Source of the DNA: Actinomadura latina NBRC 106108
GTDB taxonomy: Bacteria; Actinomycetota; Actinomycetes; Streptosporangiales; Streptosporangiaceae
Length of the DNA: 64,000 nucleotides
Reading direction: 5' to 3'
Assembly (NCBI RefSeq): GCF_001552195.1
Contig: NZ_BCQS01000017.1
Location: 124,001-188,000 of the forward strand
The position numbers and the translations under genes were made by a program. The stretch's first letter is position 1; each line of letters begins with the position of its first letter. The notes beneath the pieces were generated by a model. It was not told the origin of the DNA. It ran no database searches and worked only from the letters and a program-made list of their open reading frames with translations. This document shows, piece after piece, positions 58,760 through 64,000 of this stretch.

Positions 58760-60081
58760 GACGCGCCCTTCGCCGCGCGGAAGCCGGCCTCCAGATCGGC
58801 CTTGAGGTCGGTGACGCTCTCGATGCCGATGCACAGCCGCACCAGCCCGGGGGTGACGCCGGCGGCGGCCAGCTCGTCCTCGTTGAGCTGGCTGTGCGTG
58901 GTGGACGCCGGGTGGATGATCAGGCTGCGCACGTCCCCGATGTTGGCCAGGTGGCTGAACAGCTCGACGCCCTCCACGAACCGCCGTCCCGCCTCGATGC
59001 CGTCGCGCAGCTCGAAGGTGAACACGGCGCCCGAGCCCTGCGGCAGGTAGCGCTGGGCGGCCTCGTGCCACGGGCTGGACGCCAGCCCCGGGTAGTGGAC
59101 GGCCGACACCTCCTCGTGCTGCTCCAGCCACTCGGCCAGCTCCTGCGCACTGGCCGACTGCCGCTCCATCCGCAGGCTGAGCGTCTCCACGCCCTGCAGC
59201 AGCAGGAACGCCGAGTGCGGCGCGATGGCGGGGCCGAGGTCGCGCAGCAGCTGGACGCGCAGCTTGATCCCGTAGGCGCCGGGGCCGAGCGCCGGCCAGT
59301 ACTGCAGGCCGTTGTAGCTCGGGTCGGGCTCGGTGAAGTCGGGGAAGCGGTCGGGGTGGGCCCCGAAATCGAACGTTCCACCGTCCACGACCACGCCCGC
59401 GATGGTGGTCCCGTGGCCGCCGATGAACTTGGTCGCCGAGTGCACCACGACGTCGGCGCCGTGCTCGATCGGCCGCACCAGGTACGGGGTCGCGATCGTG
59501 TTGTCCACGATCAGCGGCACGCCCGCCGCGTGCGCGATGTCGGCGACGCCCCGGATGTCCAGGACGTTGCCGCGCGGGTTGCCGATGCTCTCGGCGAACA
59601 CCGCCTTGGTGTTCGGCCGGATCGCGGCCCGCCAGGCGTCCAGGTCGTCGGCGTCGACGAAGGAGACCTCGATGCCGAACTTCGGCAGCGTGTGCTGGAA
59701 CAGGTTGTGGGTGCCGCCGTAGATCGTGGAGCTGGAGACGATGTGGTCGCCCGCGCGCGCCAGGTTCCAGATCGCCATCGACTCCGCGGCCTGCCCCGAG
59801 GCCACCGCCACCGCGCCGACCCCGCCCTCCAGCGCCGCGATGCGCTTCTCGAAGGCGTCCTGCGTCGGGTTCATGATGCGGGTGTAGATGTTGCCGGCCT
59901 CGGCGAGCGAGAACAGGTTCGCGGCGTGCTCGGTGTCGCGGAAGACGAACGAGGTCGTCTGGTAGATCGGCACCGCCCGCGCGCCGGTGGCCGGGTCCGG
60001 CTCGCTGCCGGCGTGCACCTGCTTCGTCTCGAACGACCAGCCGGCCTCGGCGGACGGGGCGGGGTCGGCGTGCTCACTCAT
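58756..60081 (-). CDS. metY: O-acetylhomoserine sulfhydrylase (aminocarboxypropyltransferase)
   Basis: 441 aa from ATG 60081. PLP enzyme of the Cys/Met family: FETKQVHAG at the start, YTRIMNPTQ, the PLP Lys in HSATKFIGGHG, and SIGNPRGNVLD. It forms homocysteine directly from sulfide and the acetylhomoserine supplied by MetX. Expression is probably attenuated by the cysteine-rich leader ORF 167 nt upstream. Confidence 0.9.
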   Translation of the reverse strand: MSEHADPAPSAEAGWSFETKQVHAGSEPDPATGARAVPIYQTTSFVFRDTEHAANLFSLAEAGNIYTRIMNPTQDAFEKRIAALEGGVGAVAVASGQAAESMAIWNLARAGDHIVSSSTIYGGTHNLFQHTLPKFGIEVSFVDADDLDAWRAAIRPNTKAVFAESIGNPRGNVLDIRGVADIAHAAGVPLIVDNTIATPYLVRPIEHGADVVVHSATKFIGGHGTTIAGVVVDGGTFDFGAHPDRFPDFTEPDPSYNGLQYWPALGPGAYGIKLRVQLLRDLGPAIAPHSAFLLLQGVETLSLRMERQSASAQELAEWLEQHEEVSAVHYPGLASSPWHEAAQRYLPQGSGAVFTFELRDGIEAGRRFVEGVELFSHLANIGDVRSLIIHPASTTHSQLNEDELAAAGVTPGLVRLCIGIESVTDLKADLEAGFRAAKGAS

Positions 60082-60248
60082 GGCTCTCCTCGGGCTGTAC
60101 GGGGGCGACGGGGACTGCGGTGGGTTCGTGCGGGTCCGGCGCCATCACGAGCGTGCGGAATGCGATGGTGCGAGCGGGTGGGCGCCGGGGGCGCGGGGGT
60201 GCGCGCCGGGGGGGATCGCGGGACGGCGCCGGGCAGGGGGCGGCGGCG

Positions 60249-60326
60249 TCAGTGCGTCGCGCGGCAACAGCTGCAGCTGGTGACGCGCCCGTAGTCGACA
60301 TGGCGGCGCGCCACGAGCATGGTCAT
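60249..60326 (-). CDS. Cysteine-rich leader peptide (25 aa) upstream of metY
   Basis: ATG 60326 to TGA 60249. The peptide begins MTMLVARRHVDYGRV and ends in a TSCSCCRATH tail with Cys 18, 20 and 21. This is the cysteine-rich leader (CRLP) type known before sulfur genes in actinobacteria, where cysteine supply controls translation through the Cys codons and so expression of the downstream genes. A -10-like TAAACT at 60335-60340 is 8 nt before the ATG, so the transcript is probably leaderless. The rest of the 389-bp gap (60082-60470) is very G-rich and can fold into many stems; I could not single out one. Confidence 0.82.
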   Translation of the reverse strand: MTMLVARRHVDYGRVTSCSCCRATH

Positions 60327-60470
60327 TTGCGCAGTTTACCCTGGTCAGCCTGTCGCTTATGAGTAACCTGCATCACACCCGAGCCGGATTCGGCCTCCGT
60401 CGGCCTCGCGACGCGAAAGGCGCATGAAAGGAGGTAGAGCTAACTCCACCCCTTCCGTAGATTTCAGGTC

Positions 60471-61034
60471 ATGATCAGTGGTGAATGGCTCAACCCGCCC
60501 CCCGGGGCCGTGCGGGACGGCTCCGCGCTGCTCGTCACCGCCGCGAAGGGCGGCGACTTCTGGCGGACGACGTCCTACGGCTACGACCGCGACAGCGGAC
60601 ACGCCCTCCTGTCCCGCCTCGGGCCCGAGGCCGCGATCGAGGTCTCGTTCATCGCCGACTACGACCAGCAGTTCGACCAGGCCGGCATCCTCGTGCGCCT
60701 GGACGAGGAGACCTGGATCAAGGCGGGCGTCGAGTACTGCGACGGCGCCCTCCAGTTGGGCGCGGTGGTGACCCACCGGGTCTCCGACTGGTCCTCGGCC
60801 CCCGTCCCCTGGACGGGCCGGGAGGTGACCCTGCGGGCCAGCCGCTCGGGCGACGCCGTGACGATCCGGGCCCGCGCCGGCTCCGGCCCCTGGCAGATGA
60901 TCCGCCTCGCCCCCTTCCCGCCGGGCGTCGAGGCCACCGCCGGGCCCTACTGCTGCGCCCCCGAACGCGAGGGCCTCACCGTGCGCTTCACCGGCGTGAC
61001 CGTGGGCCCGCCGGACGAGACCCTGCACCCATAG
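60471..61034 (+). CDS. DUF1349 (concanavalin-like) protein
   Basis: 187 aa from ATG 60471. The DUF1349 signature is present: DFWRTTSYGYDRDSGHAL, QQFDQAGILVRLDEETWIKA and GVEYCDGALQLGAVVT. A beta-sandwich related to concanavalin-type lectins, possibly sugar-binding. No signal peptide. Substrate unknown; it is not linked to the sugar clusters. Confidence 0.85.
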   Translation: MISGEWLNPPPGAVRDGSALLVTAAKGGDFWRTTSYGYDRDSGHALLSRLGPEAAIEVSFIADYDQQFDQAGILVRLDEETWIKAGVEYCDGALQLGAVVTHRVSDWSSAPVPWTGREVTLRASRSGDAVTIRARAGSGPWQMIRLAPFPPGVEATAGPYCCAPEREGLTVRFTGVTVGPPDETLHP

Positions 61035-61038
61035 GCAC

Positions 61039-61054
61039 CCAAGCACTTACTTGG
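61039..61054. promoter_or_regulatory. TetR-type inverted repeat before the esterase gene
   Basis: CCAAG-CACTTA-CTTGG, a 5-bp inverted repeat 35 nt upstream of the esterase start. AAGCACTTACTTGG is like operators of TetR regulators of lipid or drug genes. No TetR gene is nearby. Confidence 0.45.
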
Positions 61055-61089
61055 TATGCTCCCGGCCTGCGACGGCGGGAGGACGCACG

Positions 61090-62058
61090 ATGACGCTCGC
61101 ACCGGTGATCGAAGAACGCGCGGGATGCGGCCGGCCCGCGCGGCTGGCCGCCCGCCTGGCGCGGCTGCTCGTTCGGCCGCTCATCACCCACCTCCCGTGG
61201 ACCCCGTTCACGCTGCGCTTCGCCCCGCTGCTCGACCTGGGCGCGGCCCTCCTGCCGCCGCCGCGCGGAACGAAGGTCGCCAAGGTCCGGAACCTCGGCT
61301 GCGCGGCCGAATGGGTCCGCGGCCGGGGCGTGCCCACCGGATCCCGCCAGGTGATCCTCTACTTCCACGGCGGCGGCTTCGTCGCCTGCGGCCTGCGCAC
61401 CCACCGCCGCATGATCGCCCGCATCTCGCAGGCCGCCGGCATGCCCGTCCTCTCGGTCGCCTACCGCATGCAGCCCCGCGTCCCCATCCAGACGTCCATC
61501 GACGACTGCGTCGACGCCTACCGGTGGCTCCTGGAAAGCCGTGAACCGGACGACATCGTGATCGCCGGCGACTCCGCGGGCGGCTACCTCGCCTTCATGG
61601 GCCCCCTCCACGCCCTCCGCGCCGGCCTGCCCCGCCCGGCCGGCATCGTCGCCCTCTCCCCCTTCACCGACCTGGACATCACCGCGAAGATCGCCCACGC
61701 CAACGCGGCCCTGGATCCCTTCATCCCCGCCCCGCGCATGTGGGACATGGTCCGCACCTGCTTCCCGGACGCCGAGTACACCGACCCGTGGCTGAGCCCC
61801 GTCCACGCGGGCCTCTCCGGCATGCCGCCCACGCTCATCCAGGCCGGCTCGATCGAGGTGCTCCGCGCCGACGCCGAGCTGATGGCCGAACGCCTCGGCG
61901 CCGCCGACGTCCCCTGCACCCTGCAGATCTGGGAAGGCCAGATGCACGTCTTCCAGATCTTCGCCGACATCTCCCGCGAGGGCCTCGCCGCCATCAAGGA
62001 GATCGGCGCCTTCGCCCGCCGCACCACGACCGCCGCCAGCCGCTCCCAGGCCGCCTAG
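61090..62058 (+). CDS. HSL-family esterase/lipase (alpha/beta hydrolase)
   Basis: 322 aa from ATG 61090 with GGGAGGA at 61077. Oxyanion motif YFHGGGF, nucleophile elbow GDSAGG, a later Asp in the IEVLRADAEL region and His in GQMHVFQ form the hormone-sensitive-lipase triad. A hydrophobic N-terminal region (LARLLVRPLITHLPW) may bind membrane or substrate. It likely cleaves short acyl esters. Confidence 0.88.
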   Translation: MTLAPVIEERAGCGRPARLAARLARLLVRPLITHLPWTPFTLRFAPLLDLGAALLPPPRGTKVAKVRNLGCAAEWVRGRGVPTGSRQVILYFHGGGFVACGLRTHRRMIARISQAAGMPVLSVAYRMQPRVPIQTSIDDCVDAYRWLLESREPDDIVIAGDSAGGYLAFMGPLHALRAGLPRPAGIVALSPFTDLDITAKIAHANAALDPFIPAPRMWDMVRTCFPDAEYTDPWLSPVHAGLSGMPPTLIQAGSIEVLRADAELMAERLGAADVPCTLQIWEGQMHVFQIFADISREGLAAIKEIGAFARRTTTAASRSQAA

Positions 62059-62204
62059 CGCCCCCCTGCCGGACACCTCCCCGTCATCCTCCCGTGCGTC
62101 GCCGCCCTCGCGGCCCGGACGGCCGAGCCGTCATCGCCGTCCTCCTCGCCGAGCCGCCGATCTCGGGCCTTGGCCGGCCGGGTTGGTGCGGCTAGCCTTC
62201 CGGC

Positions 62205-62585
62205 ATGCACCGCAGCCGGCTGGTCGGGATCCTCATTGACACGCCTGCCGCGCAAGCCGGAGCGGCGGCGGACTTCTGGTCCGCGGCGCTGGGCGGGCAG
62301 GCGTTTCCCGCGCCGGGCGAGGAGCAGTTCACCGTCGTGGCCGGCGCCGTCGCCGGGCTGTTCACCGTCGTCCAGGCGGTCGACGACGCGCCGCGCTACC
62401 ACCTCGACATCGAGACCGACGACCTGGCGGCGGAGGTCGCCCGCCTGACGGCGCTGGGCGCGGAACCGGTGTCGAGCTGGCAGGAAGCCCATACCCTGCG
62501 CGCGCCGGGCGGCCACCTGCTCTGCGTGGTGCCCGTGCACAGCGACCCCGAGACGTTCGCCAACTCGGCCCGAACCTGGCCGTAG
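62205..62585 (+). CDS. VOC-family (glyoxalase-like) protein
   Basis: 126 aa from ATG 62205. Two beta-alpha-beta-beta-beta halves, with LVGILIDTPA, FWSAALGGQ and a C-terminal APGGHLLCVVPV. Metal residues are His/Glu-poor, so the activity cannot be named. It is 13 nt before the SDR gene. Confidence 0.8.
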   Translation: MHRSRLVGILIDTPAAQAGAAADFWSAALGGQAFPAPGEEQFTVVAGAVAGLFTVVQAVDDAPRYHLDIETDDLAAEVARLTALGAEPVSSWQEAHTLRAPGGHLLCVVPVHSDPETFANSARTWP

Positions 62586-62598
62586 CCCTGGAGTAGCC

Positions 62599-63396
62599 AT
62601 GCGCAAGACGGTCGTCACCGGCAGCACCAGGGGAATCGGTTTCGCGCTCGCGCGTGAACTGGTGCGGCGGGGGCATTCCGTGGTCGTCACGGGGCGTACC
62701 CAGGCGGCGGTGGACGAGGCCGCCGGGCGGCTGCGGAATGAGGCGCCCGACGGCGTGACGGTGCATGGGCGCGCTGTGGACGTCACCGATGCCGCGCAGG
62801 TCGAGGCGCTGTGGAACGCCGCGGTGGAGGCACTCGGCGGGGTCGACCTGTGGATCAACAACGCCGGTGTCGCCCACACGACCCGTCCGATCGTCGAGAC
62901 CCCGGCCGACGAGGTCCGATCGATGGTCACCACGAACATGCTCGGCACCGTGTACGGCTCCCAAGTCGCGGTCCGCGGCATGCGCGCCGATGGCGGCGGC
63001 CAGGTCTTCAACGTCCTCGGCGGCGGCAGCGACGGCCGCGTCCGGCCCGGCATGGGCGTCTACTCGGCCACCAAGCGCGGTCTTGATTCCTTCACCCGCG
63101 CACTGGTGAAGGAGGCCGCCGGGACGGGAGTGCGCGTCGGCTGGATCAGCCCCGGAATGCTCATCACCGAGGGATGGCTCCGGGAGGCCGCCGCCGCGCC
63201 GGATCAGGTGGCGGACCAGCGCAGGATCCTCAACATCCTCTGCGACCACGTCGACGACGTCGCCCCCTACCTCGTCGGCAAGATGCTGGCCAGCACCAAG
63301 AACGGGGACGCCATAGCCTGGCTCACCACGAGCCGCATGACCCGCAAATTCCTCGCCCCGCGCAAACGCGACGTCCTCGCCCGCTACGGCCTCTGA
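62599..63396 (+). CDS. Short-chain dehydrogenase/reductase
   Basis: 265 aa from ATG 62599. Cofactor motif TGSTRGIG, NNAG, and active-site YSATK (Tyr and Lys four apart); the Arg after the second strand (TGRT) suggests NADP. Directly follows the VOC gene. Substrate unknown. Confidence 0.88.
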   Translation: MRKTVVTGSTRGIGFALARELVRRGHSVVVTGRTQAAVDEAAGRLRNEAPDGVTVHGRAVDVTDAAQVEALWNAAVEALGGVDLWINNAGVAHTTRPIVETPADEVRSMVTTNMLGTVYGSQVAVRGMRADGGGQVFNVLGGGSDGRVRPGMGVYSATKRGLDSFTRALVKEAAGTGVRVGWISPGMLITEGWLREAAAAPDQVADQRRILNILCDHVDDVAPYLVGKMLASTKNGDAIAWLTTSRMTRKFLAPRKRDVLARYGL

Positions 63397-63475
63397 CCTC
63401 GCGAAACACTTCCCACCGGTTTCCGCTGCCCGGACGCGAACGGGGCCTGCGGCGGCGCCCGGAGCGCTGGCCTGA

Positions 63476-64000
63476 TCAAGTCGCGTCGATGGCGGTGGGG
63501 GAGAGGATGTTGGTCAGGACCATAGCGGCGCAGCCGGTGAGGCCCGCCTGTTCGCCGAGGCGGCTCGGTTCGATGCGGAGGGTGCGGGTCGCCAGGGCCG
63601 TGGAGCGCTGGTAGACGATTTCGCGCAGTCCCGCTATCAGGGGTTCGTCGGCGCCGACCAGGTCGCCGCCCAGCACCACCACGGCCGGGTTCAGCAGGTT
63701 GACGGCGGTGGCGACGACCTCGCCGATGCGGCGGCCGGCGTCGCGGAGGAGGGCGACGGTGGCGGGGTCGCCGGAGCGGGCCAGCGCGGCGAGGCCGGGC
63801 AGGTCGTCGGCGGGGGAGCGGGCCAGGAGCGCGGTGCCGCCGGCGATCGCCTCGACGCAGTTGACGTTGCCGCAGCGGCACGGTGCGTCGAGCGCGGACG
63901 GGACGGGGACGTGGCCGATCTCGCCGGCCGCGCCGAGGGCGCCGCGCTGGATGCGGCCGCCCGCGATGACGCCCGCGCCGATGCCCGTGGAGACCTTGAC
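63476..64000 (-). CDS. ROK-family protein, C-terminal part (5' end outside window)
   Basis: 174 visible residues, open to the window edge. STGIGAGVIAGG and the zinc motif CRCGNVNCVE are ROK signatures, followed by the NPAVVVLGGDL segment. With the N-terminus missing I cannot tell a sugar kinase from a ROK regulator. Confidence 0.82.
   Translation of the reverse strand, partial: VKVSTGIGAGVIAGGRIQRGALGAAGEIGHVPVPSALDAPCRCGNVNCVEAIAGGTALLARSPADDLPGLAALARSGDPATVALLRDAGRRIGEVVATAVNLLNPAVVVLGGDLVGADEPLIAGLREIVYQRSTALATRTLRIEPSRLGEQAGLTGCAAMVLTNILSPTAIDAT

Noticed and set aside
60082..60248. A 75-codon minus-strand frame between the Cys leader and metY
   Set aside because: Pro/Arg/Ala-rich with no ribosome site and no motif. 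The region is better explained as the structured leader of metY.

Overview
This window is GC-rich chromosomal DNA from a mycelial actinomycete. The supporting signs are near-uniform G/C third positions, frequent GTG/TTG starts, ATGA/GTGA gene overlaps, CebR-type operators, sugar importers without their own ATPase, an SSI-type protease inhibitor and a cysteine-rich leader peptide upstream of a sulfur gene. Actinomadura or a related Streptosporangiales genus is a reasonable guess, but no marker gene here proves it. I see no insertion sequence, prophage or CRISPR array.

Layout. 0-3.3 kb: end of an MFS transporter, a tiny zinc-ribbon protein, manA plus a ROK sugar kinase, and a lone sigma region 4 protein. 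3.36-3.83 kb: a tRNA operon (Ser-GCT, a tRNA remnant, Arg-GCG, His-GTG). It is preceded by a 20-codon ORF rich in Arg, His and Ser codons, a strong terminator and a mutually exclusive antiterminator helix, so it looks like a leader-peptide attenuator acting on tRNA genes. 3.9-10 kb: secreted GH3 glucosidase, ROK regulator, a possible toxin-antitoxin pair, NadR with a half-length PnuC, and a protein of unknown function. 10.1-18.4 kb: a pyruvate dehydrogenase operon and a 5-oxoprolinase-type operon, each beside its own GntR regulator; the two regulators are tail to tail.

18.4-49.6 kb is a carbohydrate island. It opens with a transmembrane Ser/Thr kinase whose outside domain is a family 2 cellulose-binding module. 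Directly downstream is a probable xyloglucan-oligosaccharide locus: importer, GH31 alpha-xylosidase, GH1, MFS, LacI regulator, secreted GH3 and secreted GH35. After a short stretch with hicAB, two protease inhibitors and a deaminase come the cellobiose system (cebEFG-bglC-cebR) and an alpha-glucoside system (binding protein, two permeases, GH13, LacI regulator). The xyloglucan promoter region carries both a CebR-type box and its own LacI box, which suggests that cellobiose and xyloglucan uptake are wired together.

49.7-57.6 kb: two tandem RlaP-like nucleotidyltransferases, then a tight seven-gene operon. The operon encodes a GTP cyclohydrolase II homologue whose key Tyr is His, a CDP-alcohol phosphotransferase, a dehydrogenase, a 6-pyruvoyltetrahydropterin synthase homologue that has lost its catalytic residues, a glycosyltransferase, a methyltransferase and a flippase-like membrane protein. 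A creatininase-family amidohydrolase faces it. This looks like an uncharacterised pathway from GTP to a modified pyrimidine or pteridine conjugate. 57.6-64 kb: metX-metY with a Cys-rich leader peptide, a DUF1349 protein, an esterase, a VOC protein, an SDR and the end of a second ROK protein.
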